A DNA stretch of 36,430 nucleotides from Terriglobia bacterium (GCA_020073565.1 JAIQEY010000018.1:1-36430), one strand, 5' to 3'; shown: positions 24,489 to 33,025, counted from the stretch's first letter. Notes: generated from the sequence alone by a model not told the origin. Made by a program: numbers and translations.

Positions 24489-27400
24489 TCAGAAAATCAG
24501 CTTGAGCGAGAATTGGATCTGGCGCGACGATCCGGCGGTCTTGCTGATCTTTCCAAATCCGCTGCCCTGCACGATGTTGGACGGCAATCCGAAGTTCACC
24601 AGGTTGAAGACATTAAAGAACTCGGCCCGGAATTCGAGCGTTCCCAGTTCCCCGTTCCCGCGGTGGCCGAAGGGCGTGTCTTTGACCAGGGCGATATCAA
24701 AATTATGGAAGCCGGGTCCACGGAACGTACCGCGTCCCAGCGTTCCGAAGCGGCCATGGTTCGGCCCGGTACCGCCGGGAACGTTGAGCGGAATGTTGAA
24801 AAGGGATGCGTTACAAGTACCATGAGCACAATCGTCGCCGAGTCCAAAATAGTCGGCGCGATCCGTGCGGCCGGTCGAAAAGTGCGGCATCTGGACCAGG
24901 TCGGGACGATCCGCTCCTCCCGAGCCTACTCCGGTCTGCTGGACGCCCGAGAACACGGTAAAGGGAGATCCGCTCATCAGGGTCGTGATGTTCAGGAATT
25001 GCCAGCCTGCGGTGAGCGGTCCTCCCAGCGGACGAAGGAAACTCACACGCTCCAGGCGTAGCAGTTGAATCCAGCTCAGTGTGAACACGTGCGTCACGTC
25101 AAAGGTGGACGGTCCCTTTTCTGCGCGTGGATTCCACGGATCCTGTGGCAGCGTTTGCAGGACGACCCCAGCGGATCCCAGCAGGCCGCCCAGCACGGAA
25201 CTAGTGTCGTCCAGCGACTTGGAATACGTATAACTGACCTGCAATCCCACGCCGGCTCTGGCGGAGTTTTTTGTCAGGCCGGTCTGCAGGGCGTGGTAGG
25301 AGGAATGGGAACCGCTCGTGATCAGGCTCTCGTTTCCGTAACCTCCGGTTGGATGTCCGGACGCGTCAAACTTTGTGAAGGGCGCAAATGCGGGCTCAGC
25401 CCCGGGGTAGCTGTTCGGGGAAAATACGCTCGTGATATGGATTCCGGTGGTCGCCACATAGGACACGGTCGCCTTGACGTCACCGAAATCATGATCAATG
25501 CCCAACGTGTAGCTGCCGATATATCCGTTGCGAAACTCACGGGCGATGCCCGCGACCGCCGGCAACGACACCTGATGCGGAGGATTGAGGGTCGCCACAT
25601 CGTTCTGGTAGCGCTGCAGGTCAAGCTCGGTATTCGGATGCGCGTCGGTGCTTCTACCGTTTGGGAAAATGGGCTGGCCCTGAATGTCGTACGCCGTCGG
25701 AAGAATGCCTGGAACAAACATGTTTTGAAACGGCACGGGAACTTCGGGCTGCGCGGTAAAGACGGGATTGAAGACATCCGGAATCGCGGCGGTAAGGAAA
25801 TTGTCCTGCCACAGATTCGGAACAATCGTCGTGATCGAACCGCTGGCGTGCAGCACGGTGTGGTTGCCCAGGCCATAGTCGACCGCCACGCGCGGGCCCC
25901 AGCCATTCCAATCCTGGTTGTAAGGAGGCTGCGGATCGATCATGTAGTGCTGCGTGGCGTTGTGATCCCAATACGAAGTCGGCTTCCCATCCGCACCCAG
26001 GAAGATCGGCAGCGACGTCCGCTTGGTGGGTTCGTGAATGCGGCTGTTCACTTCATAGCGCAATCCGTAGGCCAGGGTCAGGTGAGAAGTGGCTTTCCAT
26101 GTGTCCTGAAAATAAAAATTGTAGGCCTCGCGGCGGACTCCAGCCTCGTCGAACTTGCTTCCAATCGGCGTGAAGTCGGCGGGAATGGTGATGCTGTAGG
26201 AGTATGGCGTGGCAGTCAGCAGGCCGGTCAAAGAATCGGGCAGCGGATCACCCGGAGCGATGTCGTGCTGGCCGCTCGCAGAAGAAATCGCATACGGAGC
26301 GTATGCCGTGCCGCCGCCAAACGAATACGAGCCATTCGGAGCCTGGCCGAAGATCGTCGAGTCTCGATTGACTCGAATTTCCACTCCCCACTTAAAAGTG
26401 TGCCCGCCCCGAAGGCCGGTCATGTCGTGCTTGAACTGGTAGAGGTTGGAATAAGAGCCGAAGATCGATCCCGCAGGATTATCAAAGCCCTCAAATAGCC
26501 CGTCGCCAAACCCGATCGCGGGCTGGGTGTGGTTGGCAGCGGGAAAAAACGGGGTGCTGCGGATGTACCCAAGGGACGTTTCCCAGCTCAGGTGTGGACC
26601 CACGGTCCGCGTGTACTTCACTGCCGCGTTGCGCTGATGATCGAAGAACTCCACACCGAAGCTCGGATCAATCGCGGTTTGGTCGGGATTGTTCACCGGG
26701 CCTGTGACCTGGTTGAGGCTGAAGCGAGTCAGAAGCTGCGCCTTGTCAGAGATGCGATGGTCGACGCGAATCGAAAACTGGTCGGTGCGCGTCGTGACCT
26801 TGGAGTACGCGGCGTAGGTGCGCTCCCCAAATTGGCCGTTCGGATTATTTGGCAGCGGGTAATGGTCGAGCACCGGCTGGACCCTGGGATCAACAGGAAC
26901 GGTGAGCGTATCGGGAGTGCAGGACGTATCGGTCCCATTGGGAAAGCATATCGTGACGATTCCGTTGCGTTCGTCCGCGGTCGGCACCGGAAAAACCTGC
27001 GTGGTCCCAAGTACCTGCCGGAAGCCCTGATACTGACCGAAGTAAAAAGTGCGATCCCGGCCATCGTAAACGCTCCCCAGCTTCACGGGTCCGCCAATGG
27101 TGCCGCCGAACTCATTTCGGATGAACGGAGGAATGCGCCGATTGTTAAAACCAACTTTGTCGAAATAGTTGCGTGCATCGAGCGAAGCATTGCGAAGAAA
27201 TTCGAATGCGCTGCAGTGCACGTCGTTGGTTCCTGAGCGCGTGACGACATTTGTGTAACTCGCGGCTCCATGCCCGATCTCGGCCGGCATTACGCCCGAA
27301 CTGGCCTCCACTTCCTGAATGGCATCGACATTGAAATTCGAGAATGTCGCGCCCCCCATTTCCGGATCGGTGGTGTCGGCGCCGTCGAGCGCAAATACCG

Positions 27401-27953
27401 TAGCCGAACCGCGCTGGCCATTCACCGCATACTGCTGGGTAAAATTCGCAGCGCCATTCGCGTCCGTCATGGTACCGGCCGCCAGCAATAGAAGTTTGCT
27501 GAAGTCGCGCGAGTTCAGTGGCAGGCTGGACACTTCTCCAGCGGATAGACGCTCGCCGCCGCTGGCCTGCGGAGAAGAGCCGGTTTCCTCGCCGATCACC
27601 ACCAGACCTTTTTCGGAAGACGACAGCTTCAACCCGGCCGTGAGCGTAACTCCGTCTTGGACGTTGAGCGACGTGCCTGACTTGAAACTGGCCCCGCCTG
27701 TGCTGACAGACAGCTCATACTTTCCGGCAGCAATTTCCGAAAAAGTAAACGTGCCGGCGGCCGAGGTCTGAGCCGAATATCCAGGACCTCCGGATAGTGA
27801 GTGCAACTCGACAGAAGCCTGGGGAACAACATTTCCGGATGAGTCGCGGAGCACTCCACTCCATGAAACATGCTGCGGTGTTCCAGCGGCGGGAAGCGCG
27901 AATACAGCTGCCAACAAAATAAAACGTATGAAACTACGAAAACAAAAATCCAT
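24489..27953 (-). CDS. TonB-dependent receptor, Oar-like
   Basis: A 1154-aa outer-membrane receptor. After a signal peptide (RFILLAAVFALPAAG) there is a carboxypeptidase-regulatory-like Ig fold (about 30-115: GVLRDSSGNVVPQASVELHS). The plug domain follows (NSRDFSKLLLLAAG, NVDAIQEVEASSGVMPAEIGHGAASYTNVVTRSGTN), then a long beta-barrel ending in the aromatic QFSLKLIF typical of barrel proteins. The family imports large substrates with energy from TonB. ATG at 27953 is 10 nt after a TATAAT box and has no clear Shine-Dalgarno, so its leader is very short. Position between an M28 aminopeptidase and a secreted module suggests uptake of peptides, though no substrate can be read from sequence. Confidence 0.93.
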   Translation of the reverse strand: MDFCFRSFIRFILLAAVFALPAAGTPQHVSWSGVLRDSSGNVVPQASVELHSLSGGPGYSAQTSAAGTFTFSEIAAGKYELSVSTGGASFKSGTSLNVQDGVTLTAGLKLSSSEKGLVVIGEETGSSPQASGGERLSAGEVSSLPLNSRDFSKLLLLAAGTMTDANGAANFTQQYAVNGQRGSATVFALDGADTTDPEMGGATFSNFNVDAIQEVEASSGVMPAEIGHGAASYTNVVTRSGTNDVHCSAFEFLRNASLDARNYFDKVGFNNRRIPPFIRNEFGGTIGGPVKLGSVYDGRDRTFYFGQYQGFRQVLGTTQVFPVPTADERNGIVTICFPNGTDTSCTPDTLTVPVDPRVQPVLDHYPLPNNPNGQFGERTYAAYSKVTTRTDQFSIRVDHRISDKAQLLTRFSLNQVTGPVNNPDQTAIDPSFGVEFFDHQRNAAVKYTRTVGPHLSWETSLGYIRSTPFFPAANHTQPAIGFGDGLFEGFDNPAGSIFGSYSNLYQFKHDMTGLRGGHTFKWGVEIRVNRDSTIFGQAPNGSYSFGGGTAYAPYAISSASGQHDIAPGDPLPDSLTGLLTATPYSYSITIPADFTPIGSKFDEAGVRREAYNFYFQDTWKATSHLTLAYGLRYEVNSRIHEPTKRTSLPIFLGADGKPTSYWDHNATQHYMIDPQPPYNQDWNGWGPRVAVDYGLGNHTVLHASGSITTIVPNLWQDNFLTAAIPDVFNPVFTAQPEVPVPFQNMFVPGILPTAYDIQGQPIFPNGRSTDAHPNTELDLQRYQNDVATLNPPHQVSLPAVAGIAREFRNGYIGSYTLGIDHDFGDVKATVSYVATTGIHITSVFSPNSYPGAEPAFAPFTKFDASGHPTGGYGNESLITSGSHSSYHALQTGLTKNSARAGVGLQVSYTYSKSLDDTSSVLGGLLGSAGVVLQTLPQDPWNPRAEKGPSTFDVTHVFTLSWIQLLRLERVSFLRPLGGPLTAGWQFLNITTLMSGSPFTVFSGVQQTGVGSGGADRPDLVQMPHFSTGRTDRADYFGLGDDCAHGTCNASLFNIPLNVPGGTGPNHGRFGTLGRGTFRGPGFHNFDIALVKDTPFGHRGNGELGTLEFRAEFFNVFNLVNFGLPSNIVQGSGFGKISKTAGSSRQIQFSLKLIF

Positions 27954-27963
27954 GATGCGAGAG

Positions 27964-27969
27964 ATTATA
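27964..27969 (-). promoter_or_regulatory. -10 box of the TonB-dependent receptor gene
   Basis: On the coding strand TATAAT lies 10 nt before ATG, leaving a leader of only about 3-4 nt. No convincing -35 hexamer is visible because the spacer runs into a repeat. Confidence 0.45.
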
Positions 27970-27997
27970 TAGAGGGGTGTGCGCAGGTCTCCTGGCT

Positions 27998-28053
27998 GCG
28001 CGGGCAGGAATGCGCGCGCCACACGGGAAAGCCGGCAAGGTGCCGGCGCTACC
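27998..28053. repeat. Two adjacent hairpin repeats at the end of the M28 gene
   Basis: First hairpin: CGCGGGCA-GGAA-TGCGCGCG (27999-28018, one mismatch), similar to the arms at 20445-20513. Second: GCCGGC-N5-GCCGGC-GCTACC (28031-28053), the module also found in rsmE. The last base of the second module is part of the M28 stop codon. Confidence 0.75.
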
Positions 28054-29729
28054 TACCGGCTTGCCAGGCGGGCTTTTTCGAATTCGTCGCCTTTCCTCCA
28101 ACCCACGAGCTGTTGCTGGTTGGCGGCTTCCCATCCGAGCGCGAAGCCGAAGCGGGCCATCGCGGCATCGGCAGTCCAGTCCATTCCGGAACGGTATTCG
28201 TCGCTGGGCTGGTGGTAGCGGTGCGCGGTGTAGTCTTCCTCTTGCGCGAGACCCCAAGCTTCGTCGTGCCCTTTGAACTTGATTCCTTCGTTGATGGAAA
28301 ACGCGGGAATGCCGACCCGCGCCAGGCTGAAGTGATCGGAGCGATAGTAGTGTCCAGCTTCGGGGCGGGCATCCGGACGAATGGCAAAGCGGAAGTCGGT
28401 GGCAGTGGCCTGGACTGTTGGGTAAAACGTAGTGCGTTCGGCGCCGGACACCTCGACCTGCTCGGGCGCACCGAGGGGCATTACATCATCGAAGTTGAGA
28501 TCGAGGGAGATTTTTCCGGCGCGGATCGGTGGGTGCTTCCCCAAGTATTCTGAGCCCAGCAGCCCTTGCTCTTCCGCGGTGACCGACGAAAAGAAGATGG
28601 AACGTCGTGGCCTTTGCGGCGACTGCGCGTACACGCGCGCAATTTCGAGGAGGATGGCGCAGCCCGTGGCGTTGTCCATGGCGCCGTTGAAGATGTTGTC
28701 GCCCGTCAGGTCGGGGCGAATGCCGAAATGATCGTAGTGGGCGGTGTAGAGGACGCCCTCGTCGCTAAGCTTCTTGTCGGAGCCGGGCAGCACCGCGATC
28801 ACGTTGTTCGATCCGAACGGACGGATTTTGCTGGTCATGTGGGCGGACAGCCGGAAGTTCATCGGAACGGGCTTGAAGGTGCGCAACCGAGCGTCGGCCA
28901 TCATCTTGTCGAGATCCATCCCGGCGGCAGAGGCGAGCTTGCGGGCGACATCAAGATGAATCCAGGCGGCCGACTTGAGTTTGGGAGTGCCGTCGAGCTT
29001 GAGATACGATTTCTCGCCGGAGTTCGAGTTGCGCACCACTTCCCAGCCATAGCTGGCCATCTCAGTTTTGTGGATCAGGATGGCGCCGACGGCGCCTTTG
29101 CGGGCGGCTTCTTCGTACTTGTACATCCAGCGGCCGTAGTAGGTGAGGGCACGGCCGGTAAAGAATTTGGGATCGTCGGAGGGCGGCTCGTTGACCAGCA
29201 TGAGCAGAACTTTGCCCTTGACGTCTACGCCTTTGTAGTCGTCCCAGTTATATTCGGGGGCTTCGATGCCGTAGCCGACGTAAACGATGTCGGCGTCGAT
29301 GTTCGATTCCGGCTGCTGAGTCTGATCGTAGGCTACGTATTCGTCGAGCGGCTTGAGGTCGAGCGGCTGGCCGTTGGTAGGAACGAGCGTAAAGTGTGTA
29401 TCGGCGTCGGGTGTGATGCCGACCATCGGAACTTTTTGCATGTATGTGCCGTTTTCTCCGGCGGGCTTCAGTCCGTAAAGGGCAAATTGGGTAGCAATGT
29501 ATTCGGCGGCCAGGTCGCCGCCGCGCTGACCAGTGCCGCGTCCTTCGAGAAGATCGTGCGAGAGGAAGCGCGTCTGCTGCTCGATGTTTTCGGGGAGAAT
29601 GTTCTGCATGGCGGCGATGGCGGTAGGCGGGAGATGCGATCCGCCGCGCGGTTTGGACGGTTTGTTCTGCGCCGAGAGAATGGCGGTTAGCAGCAGTGCG
29701 ACGGCAAACACCGTTCTGCGAATCAACAT
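28053..29729 (-). CDS. Secreted M28 family metallopeptidase (aminopeptidase) with PA domain
   Basis: A 558-aa zinc aminopeptidase. A signal peptide (MLIRRTVFAVALLLTAILSAQ) is followed by an N-terminal cap and a protease-associated (PA) insert around YNWDDYKGVDVKGKVLLML. The catalytic M28 domain has TAHYDHFG (first His ligand), NGAMDNATGCAILLEIA (bridging Asp), SVTAEEQGLLGSEYL (catalytic Glu and Glu ligand), DLNFDD and the final His in HRYHQPSDEY. It removes N-terminal residues from peptides outside the cytoplasm. ATG at 29729 follows GAGGTG. The C-terminal codons run into a GC-rich repeat that supplies part of the stop. It is upstream of the TonB receptor and likely serves the same nutrient pathway. 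Confidence 0.93.
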   Translation of the reverse strand: MLIRRTVFAVALLLTAILSAQNKPSKPRGGSHLPPTAIAAMQNILPENIEQQTRFLSHDLLEGRGTGQRGGDLAAEYIATQFALYGLKPAGENGTYMQKVPMVGITPDADTHFTLVPTNGQPLDLKPLDEYVAYDQTQQPESNIDADIVYVGYGIEAPEYNWDDYKGVDVKGKVLLMLVNEPPSDDPKFFTGRALTYYGRWMYKYEEAARKGAVGAILIHKTEMASYGWEVVRNSNSGEKSYLKLDGTPKLKSAAWIHLDVARKLASAAGMDLDKMMADARLRTFKPVPMNFRLSAHMTSKIRPFGSNNVIAVLPGSDKKLSDEGVLYTAHYDHFGIRPDLTGDNIFNGAMDNATGCAILLEIARVYAQSPQRPRRSIFFSSVTAEEQGLLGSEYLGKHPPIRAGKISLDLNFDDVMPLGAPEQVEVSGAERTTFYPTVQATATDFRFAIRPDARPEAGHYYRSDHFSLARVGIPAFSINEGIKFKGHDEAWGLAQEEDYTAHRYHQPSDEYRSGMDWTADAAMARFGFALGWEAANQQQLVGWRKGDEFEKARLASR

Positions 29730-29772
29730 GCAGGGCACCTCGAAGAACGAAGTAGTGAAAAGATGTGCACCG

Positions 29773-29778
29773 ATTGTA
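29773..29778 (-). promoter_or_regulatory. Probable -10 box of the M28 gene
   Basis: TACAATCGG on the coding strand, about 43 nt before ATG. The extended motif TACAATCGGTG is identical to that at 34341, upstream of the 66-aa gene. Confidence 0.4.
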
Positions 29779-29893
29779 ATGGAAAGGTTGCGTCGGGTGG
29801 TGTTACGGGCGTCCAATGACTGGCATCGCCCCAAACCTCAGACCGACGCTTGTACTTGTTTTAACCATCGGAGGTGGACTAACATTCCGCGCG

Positions 29894-30412
29894 ATGGAAA
29901 TCCAGGATCTTGCCAGAGAATACGAGTCCAAGACTGACGAAGAGCTCCTGCGATTGGCGCTCGATTCGGAACAACTCACCTCCGAAGCCAATACCGCTCT
30001 CACAGGAGAACTGGCGAAGCGGCGAATCAATCGAACAGACCGTTTGATCGCCTTTCGTGAACAGGAAGCGCAGCGCCAAACTGAGCTGGCAAGCGATCCG
30101 GGAAGACTGTTTTCCGTCTACAGCATTGGTCGTAGTCGGTTTGGCAAAGCCAGGTACGTCTACAATTCGGAGACGGGAATGGAACGGTTTACGACAACAG
30201 TTTTCGTCGTATTGTTCTATTTCCCGTTAATACCAACCGGCACCTATCTTGCCGAGAGGAAGCGCGGGTTCGTTTCGAACCAAATTACCTTCTTGGAAAA
30301 GCTTCCTCTCGACTGGGAGCAGATCTTGAAGGTGTGGGTCGTCGCCGCAGGCAGCCTCCTAGTCCTGATTTGGATATTCAAGCTCCTGCCTCGCCTACTC
30401 TATAGACCTTGA
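29894..30412 (+). CDS. Small membrane protein with N-terminal EELLRLA motif
   Basis: A 172-aa protein starting MEIQDLAREYESKTDEELLRLALDSEQL. The N-terminal helical motif (EELLRLALDSEQLTSEANTALTGELAKRRI) is one I recall from many acidobacterial membrane proteins. Two C-terminal hydrophobic segments (FTTTVFVVLFYFPLIPTGTYL and VWVVAAGSLLVLIWIFKLLP) enclose a short loop. Function unknown; probably an inner-membrane protein with a cytosolic N-terminus. The start is uncertain: an ATG at 29816 is also in frame, and the GGAGGTG site lies 17 nt before the chosen ATG. It is divergent from the M28 gene. Confidence 0.75.
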   Translation: MEIQDLAREYESKTDEELLRLALDSEQLTSEANTALTGELAKRRINRTDRLIAFREQEAQRQTELASDPGRLFSVYSIGRSRFGKARYVYNSETGMERFTTTVFVVLFYFPLIPTGTYLAERKRGFVSNQITFLEKLPLDWEQILKVWVVAAGSLLVLIWIFKLLPRLLYRP

Positions 30413-30422
30413 GAGCTTAATT

Positions 30423-30447
30423 TCCCGCGACCGCGGGATCAGTTTTT
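30423..30447 (+). terminator. Rho-independent terminator between convergent genes
   Basis: TCCCGC-GACC-GCGGGA is a perfect 6-bp stem, followed by TCAGTTTTT. It lies 10 bp after the small membrane protein and also before the convergent redoxin gene end. Confidence 0.7.
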
Positions 30448-30453
30448 GGAGCT

Positions 30454-30990
30454 TCAACCAGCGCGGAAGTCGCGGACGTCGTCTCCCGGTTGAAAGATCG
30501 GAGGGAGCGGAGTTTGCTGCGTGGCGGCGAGCTTTCGATTGACTTCCTCCACTTCCTGTTTGACCCATCCGACGCTGGTGATCTCGATCTGGCCGTCTTG
30601 TCCGATCAAGAACAAAGTGGGGACATTGGTCAGGCCGTAGGCATTCGAGACGGCGTAGCCGTTCGGATCGTCGAGCAAGTTCCGGAATGTGACTCCGTAC
30701 TCCTTCACGAAGGCGGCGGTGTCGCGCTGGTTGTCCTGCGAGATGCCGACGATTGTGATCTTCTTCCCGCCATACGCTTTGTGCAGGCGTTCGATGAAGG
30801 GGAAGGTGTACTGGCAGACCGGGCAGGAAACTTTGTAGAAGGCGGCGAGTACCGGCCCTTGTTTGAGCGCGTCCTGCAACGAGAATGTGCCGCCGCTGAG
30901 GGCGGGCAGGTTAATTTCGGGTGCTTTGGTTCCGGCTGGCACTGCAGCCATGTCTTTCGGACCTCCGAACAGGCGATTGAGCCACGTCAT
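30454..30990 (-). CDS. Thioredoxin-fold redoxin (peroxiredoxin/TlpA-like)
   Basis: A 178-aa redoxin with the redox motif CPVC in AFYKVSCPVCQYTFPFIERL, followed by ITIVGISQDN and the cis-Pro region VPTLFLIGQDGQI. The first residues (MTWLNRLFGGPKDMAAVPAGTKAPEINLP) lack a real signal peptide, so it is probably cytoplasmic. It reduces disulfides or peroxides; the exact partner is unknown. It begins 15 bp after mutY and shares its operon, which fits a role in oxidative damage control. Confidence 0.88.
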   Translation of the reverse strand: MTWLNRLFGGPKDMAAVPAGTKAPEINLPALSGGTFSLQDALKQGPVLAAFYKVSCPVCQYTFPFIERLHKAYGGKKITIVGISQDNQRDTAAFVKEYGVTFRNLLDDPNGYAVSNAYGLTNVPTLFLIGQDGQIEITSVGWVKQEVEEVNRKLAATQQTPLPPIFQPGDDVRDFRAG

Positions 30991-31005
30991 ACGTGTCTCT
31001 GGATT

Positions 31006-32070
31006 TTAGATGATGCTGGCGGCCTTGAGGATTTTTCGCGTCAGGCCAGTGATGGGGAGATGGGGAATGTTTGCGACAGGAATCCATTTGCCTTTGGCAG
31101 TTGGCGCGGCGCTTTGGCGCACGTGGACGGTGTAGTTGGTGATGGTGACGGAGTGGCGGAAGGTGCGCCAGGGAGCGGAAAGCGGTGTCCGATGCGGCTT
31201 TTGGGACAGTGGCGGCAGTTCCCACATACCGGGCATGAGCGACGATTTTCTCGGGCGTTGGACGAGGCGGATGTGGCCGTCACGCTGACTTAGCTCGCAC
31301 CAGATTTCTTTCTTGATTTGACGGCTTGGCGTTGGGGGAGGTCCGCCGGGCGAGGACGCCCGGCGCTCCATTGTTATTTTCGATTGCTGTGTTACACACC
31401 ACTTCCGGACGGGGCAGGTTGGGCACTTGGGATCGCGCGGCAGGCAGACGGTCGCGCCGAGTTCCATCATCGACTGATTGAAATCTCCCGGGCGGGACGC
31501 GCTGAGAAGCGATTGGGCATGCTGCCAGGTTTGCGGCTGCTTAAGGTCGCAACCAGTCAGTCTTTCGAGCACTCTCTCGACGTTGCCGTCGACAACGGCG
31601 ATGGGTTCATCGAATGTGATGCTTGCGATGGCGGCGGCGGTGTAGCGACCGACGCCGGGCAGAGTCCGCAGGACCTCGGCACTTTGCGGGAACCGACCGC
31701 CGTGCTGCTCCACGAGTTCTTTCGCGCACTGATGCAGCATGCGCGCTCGGCGGTAGTAGCCGAGTCCGCTCCAGGCGGCGAGGACCGCATCTTCAGAGGC
31801 TGCGGCGAGCGCTTCTACGTTCGGGAAGCGTTCGAGAAAAATGCGGTAGTGATCCAGCACGGCGGCCACGCGCGTCTGCTGCAGCATGATTTCGGAAAGC
31901 CAGATGCGGTAGGGATCATGCGTCTTGCGCCAGGGGAGGTCGCGGCGATGATGGTCGTACCAGCGGAGGAGAGCGCGACGGAAGGCGCCCAGGTCCTTGC
32001 CGGACAATGGAACTGGAACTGGCGACGCGGCTAGCCGCTTCTCAACGGAGATGGCGGTGGGCACGCGCAT
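31006..32070 (-). CDS. mutY: A/G-specific adenine glycosylase MutY
   Basis: A 354-aa base-excision repair glycosylase that removes adenine mispaired with 8-oxoguanine. The catalytic Glu is in LSEIMLQQTRV (about residue 60), the helix-hairpin-helix is LPGVGRYTAAAI, and the catalytic Asp is in VVDGNVERV (about 161). The 4Fe-4S ligands are Cys about 209, 216, 219 and 225 in the C-x6-C-x2-C-x5-C pattern. A C-terminal NUDIX-like recognition domain (about 250-354) follows. The linker at about 234-243 is encoded by an inserted GCCGGGCG hairpin repeat. Its ATG directly abuts the stop of the upstream lipoprotein gene. Confidence 0.95.
   Translation of the reverse strand: MRVPTAISVEKRLAASPVPVPLSGKDLGAFRRALLRWYDHHRRDLPWRKTHDPYRIWLSEIMLQQTRVAAVLDHYRIFLERFPNVEALAAASEDAVLAAWSGLGYYRRARMLHQCAKELVEQHGGRFPQSAEVLRTLPGVGRYTAAAIASITFDEPIAVVDGNVERVLERLTGCDLKQPQTWQHAQSLLSASRPGDFNQSMMELGATVCLPRDPKCPTCPVRKWCVTQQSKITMERRASSPGGPPPTPSRQIKKEIWCELSQRDGHIRLVQRPRKSSLMPGMWELPPLSQKPHRTPLSAPWRTFRHSVTITNYTVHVRQSAAPTAKGKWIPVANIPHLPITGLTRKILKAASII
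31345..31369. repeat. In-frame GCCGGGCG hairpin in mutY
   Basis: GCCGGGCG-AGGA-CGCCCGGC is a perfect 8-bp stem, followed by GCTCC. It is translated in frame and falls exactly in the linker between the catalytic and C-terminal domains. Confidence 0.7.
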
Positions 32071-32520
32071 TTAGGGCTGGCTGACGCTGTGGGCAATGAC
32101 GACCCACCCGGCTTTTTGTTGCTGCCACACGCTCATCATGTGCTGGGGTGCGGAGGGTAGGGGCTGCGAACCTCCGGCTCCGTTCAGCGTAAAGGTGTAG
32201 GTCACCACGATGGTTGATCCGTTCAATTCGGTCTTCAGATCGCCGAGCGAATAGTCCTTCAGTTGCCACTGGCGATATTGCGCAATCGTGGTGTCGCGAT
32301 CGAGAGATCCGCCGGGCACGATACCCACGTAATTGGAAGCGAGAGCGCGCTCGACTTCGGTCCAGTTCGCTGCTTTGACCTGTTTCCAGAAGACGCGCTC
32401 CAAACCTTCGCCGCCGGTGGCCTCGGAAAAAGCGCGCGCGGGGCGATCTTTGTAAAACGTACAGGCCGAAAGCAACATCATAAAAACGAGGAGCTGTGCC
32501 AGGGTAAACCTCAAGCGCAT
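32071..32520 (-). CDS. Lipoprotein with NTF2/SnoaL-like domain
   Basis: A 149-aa protein with a lipoprotein signal peptide ending in the lipobox LLSAC (Cys about 20). The mature part resembles the SnoaL/DUF4440 class of NTF2-like folds: VFWKQVKAANWTEVERALASNYVGIVPGG and VVTYTFTLNGAG..MMSVWQQQKAGWVVIAHS. Such domains bind small ligands or serve as scaffolds; a catalytic role is not shown. It is the first gene of the lipoprotein-mutY-redoxin operon, and its stop TAA abuts the mutY ATG. Confidence 0.8.
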   Translation of the reverse strand: MRLRFTLAQLLVFMMLLSACTFYKDRPARAFSEATGGEGLERVFWKQVKAANWTEVERALASNYVGIVPGGSLDRDTTIAQYRQWQLKDYSLGDLKTELNGSTIVVTYTFTLNGAGGSQPLPSAPQHMMSVWQQQKAGWVVIAHSVSQP

Positions 32521-32526
32521 GGCGAG

Positions 32527-32532
32527 ATTGTA
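32527..32532 (-). promoter_or_regulatory. -10 box for a probable leaderless transcript of the lipoprotein-mutY operon
   Basis: The coding strand reads TACAAT-ctcgcc-ATG. The 6-nt gap puts the RNA start at or beside the ATG, as for mrp (14018) and the 66-aa gene (34353). Confidence 0.6.
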
Positions 32533-32571
32533 CCGTGAGTTGGGGCATTGCCACCTTGGGCCGCAACCGAT

Positions 32572-32636
32572 CTGTCATCCCGAGAGCCGGGCGCGGGAGC
32601 GAAGCGACTGAGCACAAGTCGAGGGACCTTGCGTCT
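32572..32636. repeat. Dispersed CTGTCATCCCGAG...GGGACCTTGCGTCT element
   Basis: The stretch starts CTGTCATCCCGAG, has GGAGCGAAGCGACTGAG in the middle and ends TCGAGGGACCTTGCGTCT. I recall this kind of element as recurring in many acidobacterial genomes. Only one copy is in the window. Confidence 0.5.
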
Positions 32637-32686
32637 CGCCGAAGAGTGGCAATGCTTCTCGGAGTGGCAGAACAGCTTCTTCCGGA

Positions 32687-32715
32687 TTGACCTCGCGATG
32701 GGAGCACCCGATAAT
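32687..32715 (+). promoter_or_regulatory. Sigma-70-type promoter for the 76-aa gene and rlpA
   Basis: TTGACC (32687-32692) and GATAAT (32710-32715) are separated by 17 bp. Transcription should begin near 32722, about 47 nt before the ATG at 32769. Confidence 0.7.
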
Positions 32716-32768
32716 GAACGTGCCTGGAAACCGCGACAGACGCGTGACAATCAAGCCGCTCCGGCAGG

Positions 32769-32999
32769 ATGGATATGACCGAATTCGATCGCAAAGTGGA
32801 AGATGCTTCCGTGCGCTTCAATCGCTCGGTGGCCAATATCGCAGAGACTCTCGAAAAGGAGACAGCCGACTTGGTTGTCTATCTGAACGACGAGGTGATG
32901 CCGGCGGCGCGGGCCCACTCTTCGAAAGCGTTACGCAAGGCGGCGCAAAGGCTTGCCGAGTTCGCCGACTATCTGGAAACCCAGCGGAAGAACTCCTGA
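32769..32999 (+). CDS. Conserved-looking 76-aa helical protein
   Basis: A charged all-helical protein beginning MDMTEFDRKVEDASVRFNRSVANIAETLEKETADLV and ending in a Lys/Arg/Ala-rich helix. No signal peptide or membrane segment. It may form a coiled coil and bind nucleic acid or protein; I do not recognise a family. It has a strong promoter 50 bp upstream and its stop overlaps a possible start of rlpA, so the pair is an operon. A second ATG two codons downstream is also possible. Confidence 0.7.
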   Translation: MDMTEFDRKVEDASVRFNRSVANIAETLEKETADLVVYLNDEVMPAARAHSSKALRKAAQRLAEFADYLETQRKNS

Positions 33000-33025
33000 C
33001 CTACTTTCTTCATCGCCTCGAACGC

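Noticed and set aside
25065..26498. A 477-codon open frame on the + strand
   Set aside because: It lies wholly antisense to the TonB-dependent receptor, whose domains are unmistakable. The translation has no recognisable motifs and is a GC-driven shadow.
28566..29690. A 374-codon open frame on the + strand
   Set aside because: It is antisense to the M28 peptidase, which has all catalytic motifs. No independent start signal or motif supports it.
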